Notes: generated by a model from the sequence alone, not told the origin. Numbered from the stretch's first letter, positions 19,580-31,046 are shown. The stretch is DNA of 62,113 nucleotides from Phenylobacterium sp. (GCF_025934275.1 NZ_JAICYI010000010.1:1-62113), one strand, 5' to 3'. Numbers and translations are program-made.

Positions 19580-19674
19580 GAGCCAAGGTCTCCCGCCGAC
19601 CAGAACGCCCGATCCGCCGTGACGGCGCCAGCTTGGCCCTGAACCAATCCGGCGAATGCGCGCTGTTGGGCCCG

Positions 19675-20121
19675 ATGGAACGGATATCGCGCGAGGCGAA
19701 GGCCTTCTACGCCGGGGCGAGCATGGCGCTCGCCGCCGGCCTCCTCATGGGTGCGGCCATGAAGCCCGACTTCGGCTGGGACGACCGGCCGGCCGGCCCG
19801 CAGATCGTCGCCGGGACCGACGGCGCGCGAGCGAGCGGCCCCTTCGACGACGACGCCGCAGTGAGCTTCGCCGCCTACAAGGGTCGGGTCCCCGACTACG
19901 TGACCGGCTCCGACGCGAAACAGGCGGCGGCCCGGTTCATGGTGGCCTCGGCGCCCCGCCCTGCCCCCGAGCCGCCTCTGGCCAGCCTCGATGACGAGGC
20001 GGGCGTCGAACCCACCCGCGCCGATGATGAAGACGGGCCGACGCCGCGCGTCAGCTATCCGTCCATCGACGGCGGCGCGGCGATCAGTGCGGACCCATCG
20101 GCCGCTCCGGACCAGGGCTGA
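19675..20121 (+). CDS. Hypothetical protein, N-terminally anchored
   Basis: 148 residues beginning MERISREAKAFYAGASMALA, with a hydrophobic stretch (ASMALAAGLLMGAAM) that could be a signal anchor. The rest is acidic, Pro/Ala-rich and probably disordered or periplasmic, with VSFAAYKGRVPDYVTGSD as the only structured-looking segment. The family is not recognised. A TTG 14 codons upstream keeps the frame open but the ATG gives the better N-terminus. Confidence 0.6.
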   Translation: MERISREAKAFYAGASMALAAGLLMGAAMKPDFGWDDRPAGPQIVAGTDGARASGPFDDDAAVSFAAYKGRVPDYVTGSDAKQAAARFMVASAPRPAPEPPLASLDDEAGVEPTRADDEDGPTPRVSYPSIDGGAAISADPSAAPDQG

Positions 20122-20151
20122 GCCCTCGCCTTTCGGCCGGCCGGCCGCTAG

Positions 20152-21027
20152 ATGGGCCCGATGACCGATGCGGCCGTCCAGATCGTCGCCCGCGGGCCGC
20201 GCGCCGCGGCGGAAGCGGCGTCGGCGGCGCTGGACGCCGATTCCGCGACTGAGGCTCTCACCTACTCGATCCTGGAGGAGGACGAGGCCAAGCGGCTCTG
20301 GCGGATCGACGTCTTCCCCGCCGGGGCCGATGAGCGGGCCGCGACCGAGGCGGTGCTCCGCCGCTTTCCCGCCCTGCAGGTCGCGACCGAGGTGCTGGCC
20401 GACGCGGACTGGCTCGCGCTGTCGCTTTCAGGGCTGCCGCCGGTGCGGGCGGGACGCTTCTTCGTGTATGGGGCGCACGACCGCGGGCTCGCGACGCCGA
20501 ATACGGTGAACCTGCGCATCGAAGCGGGCGCGGCCTTCGGAACCGGCCATCACGGGACCACCGTGGGCTGCCTGACCGCCTTCGACCGGCTGCTCAAGCT
20601 GCGCCGGTTCCGGCGGGTGCTCGACGTGGGATGCGGCACCGGCGTGCTGGCGATCGCCGCGGCGCGGACCGGAAGCAGGCTGACCCTCGGCACGGATATC
20701 GATCCGGTCTCGGTGCGGATCGCCGGCGAGAACGCAAAGCTGAACGCCGCTCGCGTCCGCTTCGTGCACGCCCGCGGGCTTGCAGCTGCGGCCGTGCGGG
20801 CGAGCCGCCCGTATGATCTGGTGTTCGCCAACATCCTCGCGCCGCCGCTGGTGGCCCTGGCGCAGGACATCCGCGGCGCCCTCGCGCCCGGCGGGATCGC
20901 GATCCTCTCGGGACTGCTCCGGAGCCAGCAGCGGCGGGTGCTGGCGGCCTATGTCTCGCGGGGGTTCCATCTCGAGCGGCGCCTCCATCGCGACGCCTGG
21001 GCGACGCTGGTGCTGCGGCGAGGCTGA
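20152..21027 (+). CDS. prmA: Ribosomal protein L11 methyltransferase PrmA
   Basis: 291-residue SAM-dependent methyltransferase that trimethylates ribosomal protein L11. The N-terminal ~100-residue substrate-recognition domain precedes [16 protein letters not shown] (family signature), the SAM-binding glycine motif [14 protein letters not shown] near residue 162, the acidic GTDIDPVSV, and the catalytic-loop NILAPPL. Length is normal. The ATG three codons downstream (20161) is an equally possible start. Confidence 0.93.
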   Translation: MGPMTDAAVQIVARGPRAAAEAASAALDADSATEALTYSILEEDEAKRLWRIDVFPAGADERAATEAVLRRFPALQVATEVLADADWLALSLSGLPPVRAGRFFVYGAHDRGLATPNTVNLRIEAGAAFGTGHHGTTVGCLTAFDRLLKLRRFRRVLDVGCGTGVLAIAAARTGSRLTLGTDIDPVSVRIAGENAKLNAARVRFVHARGLAAAAVRASRPYDLVFANILAPPLVALAQDIRGALAPGGIAILSGLLRSQQRRVLAAYVSRGFHLERRLHRDAWATLVLRRG

Positions 21028-21101
21028 CGGAACCTCTCGCAGCGGGAGGGGGTTGTTGCCCGGACGGCCAAGCTGGGCCGCCCAGATAGGGACTTCCCGC
21101 C

Positions 21102-21527
21102 ATGTCAAACGGCGATGATCATGTCGAGCGCACCACCACGACCACGGACGGGTCGACCACGGTCCGGGAGGTGCGTACAGGCGGCGGAGCGGCCGGCTGG
21201 TGGGTGGCCGGCATCGTCGCCGTCGTGGCGATCGTGGCGGTGCTGTTCTTCATGAACCAGAACAACGCCGCGCAGACGCAAGCGGCGCAGCAGCAGCAGG
21301 CGACCACCCAGGCCGCGCTGGACAATGCCGCGACGAGCGCCCAAAGCGCGGCCGCCCAGGCCAGCCTCTCGGCGCAGCAGGCCGGAGAGCACGCCGCGCG
21401 GGTCACTGAGGATGCGGCCCAGTCGGGCGCCCGCAGCGCCGCCCAGGCCGTCCCGACCGCGCCCAGCGCCGCCGACGCCGGCCGCGATGCGAGCGACACG
21501 GACGCAGCGCCGCCGCCGCCGCAGTAG
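21102..21527 (+). CDS. Hypothetical membrane protein, Ala/Gln-rich
   Basis: 141 residues: a Thr-rich cytoplasmic head (DHVERTTTTTDGSTTVREV), one membrane helix at about residues 32-51 (WWVAGIVAVVAIVAVLFF), and a long Ala/Gln-rich extension that looks helical or coiled-coil with several QAA/SAQ repeats, ending in a Pro run. It is a recurring kind of protein in Caulobacterales with no known role. A clear ATG follows GGGACTTCCCGCC. Confidence 0.7.
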   Translation: MSNGDDHVERTTTTTDGSTTVREVRTGGGAAGWWVAGIVAVVAIVAVLFFMNQNNAAQTQAAQQQQATTQAALDNAATSAQSAAAQASLSAQQAGEHAARVTEDAAQSGARSAAQAVPTAPSAADAGRDASDTDAAPPPPQ

Positions 21528-21593
21528 CTCGAGGTCCGACCAGCCCGGCGCTCGCCCTTTGCCGCGCGCGGCGAAGGGGTTACATCGCCTGGG

Positions 21594-23408
21594 ATGCGCC
21601 AGTCCTTCGATGAGACCACCGACCGATCCTTCGGATCGAAGCACGTCCCGCTGATCCGCCGCGCCATGGCCGAGCAGGGCCTGGACGGCGTGCTCGTGCC
21701 GCACGAGGACGAGCACCAGAACGAGTACCTGCCGGCCGCGAACGACCGGTTGGCCTGGGCGACAGGCTTCACCGGATCGGCCGGCGCCGCGGTGATCCTG
21801 AAGGACAGGGCCGCGGTCTTCGTGGACGGCCGCTACACCCTGCAGGTCCGCGACCAGGTGGACCCCACGCTGTTCGAGATCCGCGACCTGGTGGACGGCG
21901 GCGTCCCGGCCTACCTGGAGAGCGCGCCCGGGCGAGGTCAGCGGATCGGCTACGATCCGCGGCTGCACAGTCCTGATGCGCTCGAGCGGCTGAAGGCCGC
22001 CGTCGCCAAGGCCGGGGCCGAACTGACCCCGGTCAGCCCCAATCCGATCGACCAGGCCTGGGGCCAGGCGCGGCCGCCGCAGCCGGTGGCGCCTGTCGTG
22101 CCGCATCCGCTGGAATACGCCGGCGAGGAGTCGGGCTCGAAACGCCATCGGCTCGGCGAGGAGCTCATAAAGCGCGGCGCGGAGGCCGCGGTGATCACCG
22201 CGCCCGCGTCCATAGCCTGGCTGTTCAACGTGCGCGGCGGCGACGTCATCCGCTCGCCCCTGCCGCTCGGCCAGGCGGTGCTCTACGCCGATGGCTCGGC
22301 CCGGCTGTTCCTCGATCCGCAGAAGGTGACGCCGGAGCTTCGGCCGTGGCTCGGCAACGAGGTGCGGCTGGAGACGCCGTCGGAGCTGCCCGAGGCGCTG
22401 GCCGAGCTCAGCGGCAAGCGGGTGGTGGTGGATCCGGCGCAGTCCTCGGCCTGGTACTTCGAGGCGCTGGCGGGGGCCGGCGCGAAGGTGCTGCGCGGCG
22501 AGGATCCCTGCGCGCTGCCGCGCGCCTGCAAGAACCCGACGGAGATCGAGGGGGCCCGCAAAGCGCATGCCCGCGACGGGGCGGCGCTCACCCAGTTCCT
22601 GCACTGGCTGGGGACCGAGGCGCAGGCCGATCCGCCGGACGAGCTCACCGCGGTCGCCAGGCTGGAAGCCTTCCGCGAGGCCACCGGGGCGCTGAAGGAC
22701 CTCTCGTTCGACACCATCGCCGGCGCCGGCCCGAACGGCGCCATCGTCCACTACCGGCCGACCAAGCGCCTCAACCGCCGCGTCGAGGCGGGCACGCTGA
22801 TGCTGGTGGATTCCGGCGCGCAGTACCTGGACGGCACGACCGACGTCACCCGCACGGTGGCGATCGGCGAGCCCACCGAGGAGATGAAGTCGCGCTTCAC
22901 CCTGGTGCTGAAGGGTCATCTGGCGCTGGCGCGCGTGCGGTTCCCCGCGGGCACCACCGGATCGGCGCTCGACGTCCTGGCGCGCCAGGCGCTGTGGGCG
23001 AACGGCCTCGATTATGACCATGGCACCGGCCACGGCGTCGGCTCCTACCTCGGCGTGCACGAAGGGCCGCAGCGGATCGCCAAGGCGCCCAATTCGGTGG
23101 CGCTCCGGCCCGGGATGATCGTCTCCAACGAGCCCGGCTACTACAAGGAAGGCGCCTACGGCATCCGCATCGAGAACCTGCAGGTCGTCACCGAGCCGCA
23201 GGAGATCAAGGGCGGCGAGCGGCCGATGATGGCGTTCGAGACGCTGACGCTGGCGCCCATCGACCGGCGCCTGGTGGTCAAGGCGATGCTGACCGATGAG
23301 GAGCGCGCCCAGTTCGACGCCTACCACGCCCGCGTGCGCGCGGTGATCGGTCCGCAGCTGCCCGCGGCGGCGCGCAACTGGCTCGCCGAGGTGACCGCGC
23401 CGCTCTAG
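21594..23408 (+). CDS. Aminopeptidase P (M24B, Xaa-Pro aminopeptidase)
   Basis: 604-residue metallopeptidase removing N-terminal residues that precede proline. Two creatinase-type N-terminal domains (about 1-300) precede the pita-bread catalytic domain. Metal ligands are visible: VDSGAQYLDGTTDVTRT (two Asp), GTGHGVGSYLGVHEGP (His), NEPGYYKEGAYGIRIEN (two Glu). The ~600-residue three-domain form is the eukaryote-like APP1 type found in alphaproteobacteria. No signal peptide. Its stop overlaps the stop of the convergent oxidoreductase gene by four bases. Confidence 0.93.
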   Translation: MRQSFDETTDRSFGSKHVPLIRRAMAEQGLDGVLVPHEDEHQNEYLPAANDRLAWATGFTGSAGAAVILKDRAAVFVDGRYTLQVRDQVDPTLFEIRDLVDGGVPAYLESAPGRGQRIGYDPRLHSPDALERLKAAVAKAGAELTPVSPNPIDQAWGQARPPQPVAPVVPHPLEYAGEESGSKRHRLGEELIKRGAEAAVITAPASIAWLFNVRGGDVIRSPLPLGQAVLYADGSARLFLDPQKVTPELRPWLGNEVRLETPSELPEALAELSGKRVVVDPAQSSAWYFEALAGAGAKVLRGEDPCALPRACKNPTEIEGARKAHARDGAALTQFLHWLGTEAQADPPDELTAVARLEAFREATGALKDLSFDTIAGAGPNGAIVHYRPTKRLNRRVEAGTLMLVDSGAQYLDGTTDVTRTVAIGEPTEEMKSRFTLVLKGHLALARVRFPAGTTGSALDVLARQALWANGLDYDHGTGHGVGSYLGVHEGPQRIAKAPNSVALRPGMIVSNEPGYYKEGAYGIRIENLQVVTEPQEIKGGERPMMAFETLTLAPIDRRLVVKAMLTDEERAQFDAYHARVRAVIGPQLPAAARNWLAEVTAPL

Positions 23409-24379
23409 GCGGAGGGCGACCGCTCCAGCGAGGCCTGCACCGCGAGCGACAGCGAGAGAGCCTCGATCGCCCGCTCGACGTCGAGCAGCCCGGGATCGGC
23501 CGCGCCCAAGATGCAGTCGCGGAAGCGTTCGAGCTCGAGCTGGTAAGGATTGTGCTGCGGAAGCTTGGGCTCCGTGGCGCCGCCTTCGGCGTAGAGCCGG
23601 CAACGGCTGGCGATCCCGCCCGCATCGATCAGCGTCTCGGCTTCGGCGAGCGCCTGCTCGAACACCGCGCGAAAGCCGGTGGCGAACGCCGCGCCGCTCG
23701 GCAGGATGCCGCTCGCCAGGACGCTCGCAAGCCGGCCGTCGTCATAGCGGAGCATGGCCGTCGCCTCGCCGATCCCATCTCCCCAGGCCGCTGCGCGGGC
23801 CACGACCTCGGCGGGGGCGCCCATCACCCAGCCGACGAAGTCCAGGTCGAAGGTCATGAGCTCCGTGGTGGGATCGGAGTAGTGCGGCTTGTGGTCGGGC
23901 GAGTCCGCGCGGAGATAGGAGCCGAGCCGATGGGCGGTGAGGCTCACGAGCCGGCCGTAACGGCCGTCCTCCACGGCGGCGCGGACCCATTGACAGGCGG
24001 CGACGGAGCGCATCAGCAGGCCGACCTGCAGCAGCTTCCCAGAGCCGCGCGCGGCGTCTCGCATGCGCGCGGCTTCGGCCATCTCGGTGGCCAGCGGCGT
24101 CTCGCAGAAAACGTGCTTGCCGGCCTGCAGCGCGGCGACGACGTGGTCGGCGTGGACCGCCGTCGTCAGGCAGACGTCGATGGCGTCCACGGCCGGATCG
24201 TCGATCAGGTCGCGGGCGGCCGCGCAGACCCTCGCGCCGGAGGGCTGAGCGATCGCGGCCGCCTTTTCGGGGTCGCGGCTGTAGACGCCCGCCAGCTCAA
24301 CGCCATCCATTTGGCCGTAACACCAGGCGTGCTCCGCGCCCATCGCGCCGGCGCCGAGAAGGCCGATGCGGATCGTCAT
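23405..24379 (-). CDS. Gfo/Idh/MocA family oxidoreductase
   Basis: 324-residue NAD(P)-dependent oxidoreductase. The Rossmann motif GLLGAGAMGAEHA starts at residue 6, and the family motif AGKHVFCETPLATEMAEA (E-K/T-P-L) is near residue 90. The C-terminal alpha/beta domain follows. The E-[KT]-P motif has Thr in place of the frequent catalytic Lys, so the substrate and chemistry may differ from inositol or glucose dehydrogenases. The start MTIRIGLL is set by the Rossmann strand; a longer upstream reading is not supported. Confidence 0.85.
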   Translation of the reverse strand: MTIRIGLLGAGAMGAEHAWCYGQMDGVELAGVYSRDPEKAAAIAQPSGARVCAAARDLIDDPAVDAIDVCLTTAVHADHVVAALQAGKHVFCETPLATEMAEAARMRDAARGSGKLLQVGLLMRSVAACQWVRAAVEDGRYGRLVSLTAHRLGSYLRADSPDHKPHYSDPTTELMTFDLDFVGWVMGAPAEVVARAAAWGDGIGEATAMLRYDDGRLASVLASGILPSGAAFATGFRAVFEQALAEAETLIDAGGIASRCRLYAEGGATEPKLPQHNPYQLELERFRDCILGAADPGLLDVERAIEALSLSLAVQASLERSPSA

Positions 24380-24405
24380 CGCTCCTTCTCCGGACCGACC
24401 CGGGC

Positions 24406-24708
24406 TCAGTGCCGCGTCGGGTTGGGCGGACCGGCCACGAGGCGCGGGACGGGGCCACGGCGACGACGACACGGCCGCGAGCCCGGATCGGGAAGCGCCG
24501 CATCCAGGTCGCGGGCGAGCTTGGCCTCGAGCGCGATCGCCTCGCGAATCTCCTCGCCCACCAGCAGGAAGGCGTCGGTGAGCTCGACCAGCTTCGTCGG
24601 GTCCTTCTCCACCTTGGCGCGGGCGTGGAGATCCTCCGCCACGGTCATGCCGAGCCTCTGAAGCTCCCGCAGCTTGCGCAGCTGCTCGAACTGTCGCTGG
24701 ATTTTCAT
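24406..24708 (-). CDS. Hypothetical small helical protein
   Basis: 100 residues, mostly charged helix: MKIQRQFEQLRKLRELQRLG, then AEDLHARAKVEKDPTKLVEL, DAFLLVGEEIREAIALEAKLA, and a basic Arg/Pro-rich tail. The family is not recognised. The ATG lies 50 bases after the ligA stop. The frame remains open far upstream inside ligA, which is a shadow. It could be the last gene of the recN-ligA transcription unit. Confidence 0.55.
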   Translation of the reverse strand: MKIQRQFEQLRKLRELQRLGMTVAEDLHARAKVEKDPTKLVELTDAFLLVGEEIREAIALEAKLARDLDAALPDPGSRPCRRRRGPVPRLVAGPPNPTRH

Positions 24709-24758
24709 GAACGAAACAGGAACATAGATCGGCCTCGCCGTCAAGCCCTGATCGCGGT

Positions 24759-26861
<2,103 letters not shown>

Positions 26862-26865
26862 CTAA

Positions 26866-26894
26866 CTTCCTTTCCCGCGAAGCGGGAGAGGAAG
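26866..26894. repeat. Intergenic palindrome between recN and ligA
   Basis: CTTCCTTTCCCGC and GCGGGAGAGGAAG pair with one mismatch around GAA. It resembles the short dispersed palindromes (CCTCCCGC...GCGGGAGG type) at 59262-59304 and 59665-59710, and may attenuate recN to ligA transcription. Confidence 0.5.
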
Positions 26895-26922
26895 GAGGCA
26901 GCAGCGAGGCGGAAGCGACAGT

Positions 26923-28620
26923 TTACGCCCGCATCAGCGCGCCGGCGGCGGCGCGCGCGGCGTCGGTCACCTCGGCGCCGGCGAGCATGCGGGCGATCTC
27001 CTCCTGGCGGCCGGGCGCGGCGAGCGGCTGGACGATGGTGCGCAGGCGCTCGCCGTCGCCGGCCTTGGCGATCAGCCAGTGGGCGTCGGCGCGGGCGGCG
27101 ACCTGCGGCGAGTGGGTGACCACCAGCACCTGGGCCTCCGCCGCCAGGCGCTTGAGCCGCAGCCCCACGGCGTCGGCGACCGCCCCGCCCACGCCCTGGT
27201 CCACCTCGTCGAAGATCATCAACGGGTGGGGCCCCGAGCCGCGGCCGGCGAGCGCGGCCTTCAGGGCGAGCGCGAAGCGCGCAAGCTCGCCGCCGGAGGC
27301 GATGGCGCCCAGGTCTCCGAATGGCGCGCCAGGCGTGGTGGCGATCTCGAAGGCGACGCGGTCGAGGCCGCCCGGCCCGGCGCGGTCTTCGGCGAGCGCC
27401 TCGACGGCGACGCGGAAACGGGCCTGCTGCAGCTTGAGCGGGGCGAACTCGGCGGCGACGGCGCCCGCCAGCCGGTCGCCGGCGGCGCGGCGAGCGGTGG
27501 TGAGCGCGTGCGCCGCGGCGAGGTAGGCGGCCTTCGCTGCGCCGAGCTCGGCCTCGGCGGTCTGCAGCGCGTCTTGCGACGTTTCGACGGCGCGCAAGCG
27601 CTCGGCGAAGCGCTCGCGCAGGCCGGGAAGCGCTTCGACGGCCACGCCCAGCTTGCGGGCGAGACCGCGCAGGTCGAACAGCCGTTCCTCGGCCTTGTCC
27701 AGCCGATGGGGCTCGAACTCGAACGCCTCGGCGGCGGCGTCGACGGCGGCTTCGGCTTCCTGCGCTTCGATCAGCACCCGGTCGAAAGCCCCTGAGGCCG
27801 CGGCGAGCCGCCGGACCGCCGAGGTCCCCTCGGCGGCCCCGGCCGAGAGCGCACGCTCGCGGGCGCGGTCGAGGGAGCGCACGGCGCCGGCGAGACGGCC
27901 GGAGAGGCCCTCCAGGGCCGCGCGCGCGGCGCCGATCTCGCCCAGCGCCTTTTCGGCGGCGCCCAGGAGGGCGCGTTCCTCGGCGAGCTGCGCCTCTTCT
28001 CCCTCGCGCGGATCGAGCCGCTCGATCTCCGAGAGCCTGAGCGTCAGCTCCTCGCGCTCGGCGGCGGCCTGGCCGACCAGGCGGCGAAGCTCATCCGTGC
28101 GGGCCTCGGCGGCGGACCAGACCCCCCACGCCTCGCGCACCGCGGCGGCTGGCGCGTCCAGGTCGCCGAAAGCGTCGAGCAGCGGCCGATGGGTGCGGGC
28201 ATCGAGGAGGCCGACGGTGTCGTGCTGGCCGTGCACCTCGAGGAGCGCCTCGCCGATTTCCCTAAGCACGCCCACGCCGGTCGCCTGGTCGTTGACGAAG
28301 GCCCTGGAACGGCCGTCGGCCGCGAGCGTGCGGCGCAGCACCAGATCTTCGTCGCGCGCGTAGATGAGGCCCTTCGCGTCGAGGATGGCCCAGACCGGAT
28401 GGTCGGGCGCGGGCGCGAAGACGGCGGAGGCGGCCGCGTGGGGAGCGCCGTGACGCACGAGCCCCGCCTCGGCCCGCGCCCCCGTCGCCAGGCCCAGCGC
28501 GTCCAGGAGGATCGACTTGCCGGCGCCGGTCTCGCCGGTCAGCACCGTGAGCCCCGGGCCGATCGAGAGGTCGAGCGCCTCGATCAGCACCACGTCCCGG
28601 ATCCACAGTCCGATCAGCAT
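26923..28620 (-). CDS. recN: DNA repair protein RecN
   Basis: 565-residue SMC-like ATPase acting in double-strand break repair. MLIGLWIRDVVLIEALDLSI begins the head domain; Walker A is GETGAGKSILLDALG near residue 30, the long central coiled coil is Ala/Glu/Arg-rich (about 150-400), and the signature and Walker B follow (SGGELARFALALK and LMIFDEVDQGVGG) with the HSPQVAARAD switch. The start is fixed by the canonical RecN N-terminus; the frame is open upstream but non-homologous. Confidence 0.95.
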   Translation of the reverse strand: MLIGLWIRDVVLIEALDLSIGPGLTVLTGETGAGKSILLDALGLATGARAEAGLVRHGAPHAAASAVFAPAPDHPVWAILDAKGLIYARDEDLVLRRTLAADGRSRAFVNDQATGVGVLREIGEALLEVHGQHDTVGLLDARTHRPLLDAFGDLDAPAAAVREAWGVWSAAEARTDELRRLVGQAAAEREELTLRLSEIERLDPREGEEAQLAEERALLGAAEKALGEIGAARAALEGLSGRLAGAVRSLDRARERALSAGAAEGTSAVRRLAAASGAFDRVLIEAQEAEAAVDAAAEAFEFEPHRLDKAEERLFDLRGLARKLGVAVEALPGLRERFAERLRAVETSQDALQTAEAELGAAKAAYLAAAHALTTARRAAGDRLAGAVAAEFAPLKLQQARFRVAVEALAEDRAGPGGLDRVAFEIATTPGAPFGDLGAIASGGELARFALALKAALAGRGSGPHPLMIFDEVDQGVGGAVADAVGLRLKRLAAEAQVLVVTHSPQVAARADAHWLIAKAGDGERLRTIVQPLAAPGRQEEIARMLAGAEVTDAARAAAGALMRA

Positions 28621-28727
28621 GGGATGAGGATCGCCCGGATTCGCCCTCCGCCGGAAGGGCCGCCCCCGCGTATGTACCTGATTTGTTCCGATTCCGCCAG
28701 ATGCCCTGTCCACTTCCGATATCCGCG

Positions 28728-29735
28728 TCAGAACGGATGGAAGATGCTGCGCTTCTTCTTGGCGGGCGCGGGCGTCGCCGCCGAGGTCGCGCTGGCGTCG
28801 GTCTCCGCCTTGGCGGCGGGCGTCGCATCCGCGGTGGTCTGGCCGGTTGCCGGGACCGCCGCCGGCGGCCGCACGGTCTGCGACTTGTCATGCCGGAAGG
28901 GAATGTGGAACAGACCGCGCCGGCCACTGGCGTTCGGCACGACGGCCGGACGCAGACCGCTCGAGGTGAGCAGCTTGTAGGCGTCGGCATACCAGCGGTC
29001 GCCGGGATAGTTGTAGCCCAGCACCGCACCGTTGCGCTTGGCCTCCTCCAAGAGCCCGAGGGTCAGGTAGGCCTCGACGAGGCGATACAGCGCTTCGGGC
29101 GTGTGGGTGGTGGTCTGGTACTTGTCGACCACCGTCTTGAAGCGGCCGATGGCGGCGAGCGTGTCGCCCTGGCGCAGGTACCAGCGGCCGATGTTCATCT
29201 CCTTGCCGGCCAGCTGGTCGTTGACCATGTCGATCTTCACGCGCGCGTCGCGGGCGTATTCGGTGTTGGGGTAGCGCTGGGTGACCTCGCGCAGGTTGTC
29301 CAGCGCCTGAATGCTGGCGGCCTGATCGCGGCCGACATCGACAATCTGCTCGAAGTAGCAGATGGCCTTCAGGTAATGCGCATAGGCAGCCTCGGGGTTG
29401 CCTGGATAGAGCTGGATGAAGCGGTCGGAATCCGCGATCGCCTCTTCATAGTTGTTCGCCTCGTAGTGGGCGAAGGCCTGCATCAGGATCGATCGGCGGG
29501 CCCACTCCGAATAGGGGTGCTGGCGCTCCACTTCCTGGAAGTAGTCCACCGCCTGGTTCCAGAGGTGGCGGTCCATGTAGTTGGCGCCCGTGGAATAGAG
29601 CAGCTCCACCGGCCGCTCCTCGTAGGCGAGCTTGGGCTTGGGCTTGCGGCGAAGCGTGGAGCAGCCTCCGACGGCCAGCGCGCAACAGACGGCGATCAGC
29701 GTCGGGCGGACCCACGATTTCCGAACGAAGAGCAC
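28728..29735 (-). CDS. bamD: Outer membrane assembly lipoprotein BamD
   Basis: About 335-residue lipoprotein of the BAM complex that inserts beta-barrels in the outer membrane. The signal peptide ends in the lipobox AVGGC (Cys 25 from the chosen start). The body carries five TPR repeats: ELLYSTGANYMDRHLWNQAV, HPYSEWARRSILMQAFAHYE, then YPNTEYARDARVK. The ~85 C-terminal residues are a low-complexity Ala/Thr/Lys extension ending KKKRSIFHPF, beyond normal BamD. The GTG at 29735 is chosen because GAGG lies five bases upstream; a GTG at 29741 is also possible. It is downstream of lpxC, as in Caulobacter. Confidence 0.9.
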   Translation of the reverse strand: MLFVRKSWVRPTLIAVCCALAVGGCSTLRRKPKPKLAYEERPVELLYSTGANYMDRHLWNQAVDYFQEVERQHPYSEWARRSILMQAFAHYEANNYEEAIADSDRFIQLYPGNPEAAYAHYLKAICYFEQIVDVGRDQAASIQALDNLREVTQRYPNTEYARDARVKIDMVNDQLAGKEMNIGRWYLRQGDTLAAIGRFKTVVDKYQTTTHTPEALYRLVEAYLTLGLLEEAKRNGAVLGYNYPGDRWYADAYKLLTSSGLRPAVVPNASGRRGLFHIPFRHDKSQTVRPPAAVPATGQTTADATPAAKAETDASATSAATPAPAKKKRSIFHPF

Positions 29736-29964
29736 CTTCACCTCAACGGATAGAGCGCGCGCCCCCACGCGAGGAGTCGCTTCTACAGCATCCGAATATG
29801 GCAGCAAACGGATCAGGGGTCGCAGGTCCCTCCCTTAATGGCGAGGGTGGCTCGCGTGCAGCGCCAGGCGGGAGGGGGGGCCCGCGACCGGACACTGAGC
29901 TTGAACCTGCATTCCCCACCTGCTCGGCTGCTCCGAGCTGTCCCTCCCCATGAGGCAGGGAAGG

Positions 29965-30858
29965 TCACACCGCCTCGGCGAGGTCCTCGACCAGGGTGCG
30001 CCAGCGCCAGGCGTCGGCATCGGCGGCGACCGCGCGGACCAGCTGGTTGTTGATCGCATGGCCGGCGAGCTCGCCCTCGAAGCGGCCGATGATCGGCGCG
30101 CCGAGCACGAAAAGGTCGCCGATCGCATCCAGGGCCTTGTGGCGCACGAACTCGTCGGGGCGGCGCAGGCCCTCCGGGTTCAGGATCCGGTCGCCCTCGA
30201 TCACCACGACGTTCTCCAGGCTGCCGCCGCGCGCCAGGCCCAGACTGCGCAGCACCTCCACCTCGTGCAGGAAGCCGAACGTCCGGCAATCGGCGAGCTC
30301 GGCGCGGAAGGCGTGCTCGTCCATCGCCATGTCGACGAACTGGCGGCCGATCACCGCGGTCGGGAAGCGGATCTCGAAGGCCACCTCGAAGCTGGCGGCA
30401 GGTTTCAGCGCCGCGCGCTTGTCGCCGTCGACGACCTCGACGGTTCCGAGCATCTCGATATAGCGGCGGGGCGCGTCCTGCATCCGCCGGCCGGCGCGGT
30501 CGAGGACCTGCACGAACGGCAGGGCCGAGCCGTCCATGATCGGCATCTCCGGCCCGTCGAGCTCGACCAGGGCGTTGTCGATCCCCAGCATGACCAGCGC
30601 GCACATCAGGTGCTCGATGGTGGCGACGGTGACGCCGGCCTGATTGCCGATCACCGTGCCGAGCTGGGTCTTGCAGACAGTGTCGGGCCCGACGAGGACG
30701 CGGTTGTCGGTCCCAATCGCATCGGTGCGGACGAAGACGATCCCCGTGTCGGGACCGGCCGGCCGCACCGCCACGCGCGTGTAGACGCCGGTGTGCACGC
30801 CTATGCCCGCGAACAACGCAGGCGCCCGAACCGTATGCTGAAACGCCTCTGCGGCCAC
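29965..30858 (-). CDS. lpxC: UDP-3-O-acyl-N-acetylglucosamine deacetylase LpxC
   Basis: 297-residue zinc deacetylase catalysing the committed step of lipid A synthesis. FQHTVRAPALFAGIGVHTG opens the first domain. TIEHLMCALVMLGIDNALVELDGPEMPIMDGSA carries the first zinc His and catalytic Glu; RHKALDAIGDLFVLG carries the second His and Asp ligand. The GTG at 30858 with GGAAGG nine bases upstream is preferred because the extension upstream uses only a TTG and is non-homologous. It lies between ftsZ and bamD. Confidence 0.94.
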   Translation of the reverse strand: MAAEAFQHTVRAPALFAGIGVHTGVYTRVAVRPAGPDTGIVFVRTDAIGTDNRVLVGPDTVCKTQLGTVIGNQAGVTVATIEHLMCALVMLGIDNALVELDGPEMPIMDGSALPFVQVLDRAGRRMQDAPRRYIEMLGTVEVVDGDKRAALKPAASFEVAFEIRFPTAVIGRQFVDMAMDEHAFRAELADCRTFGFLHEVEVLRSLGLARGGSLENVVVIEGDRILNPEGLRRPDEFVRHKALDAIGDLFVLGAPIIGRFEGELAGHAINNQLVRAVAADADAWRWRTLVEDLAEAV

Positions 30859-30930
30859 GCTGTCGGACCTTCCCAGTTGGTCTGCCGGCCACTGAAGACC
30901 GAGATACGTCCCCGCTTGCCTGCTAAGGTG

Positions 30931-30968
30931 ATTGCGCAGGAGCAGCAAAACACTTGCTGTTTCGCAAT
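30931..30968. promoter_or_regulatory. Nested inverted repeat upstream of lpxC
   Basis: ATTGCG-N6-CAGCAA-N5-TTGCTG-N3-CGCAAT, a two-tier imperfect palindrome 73-110 bases upstream of the lpxC start. It overlaps a direct repeat TGTTTCGC-AA-TGTTTCGC (30958-30975). Local AT content is higher than the surroundings. A regulatory site or RNA stem is possible; the binding factor is unknown. Confidence 0.45.
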
Positions 30969-31046
30969 GTTTCGCTTGGGGAAGGGTTAACCGGACCTTC
31001 CTGGTTAATCACCAATAGCAACTGATTGTGTCGGGCCCAAAGCATT

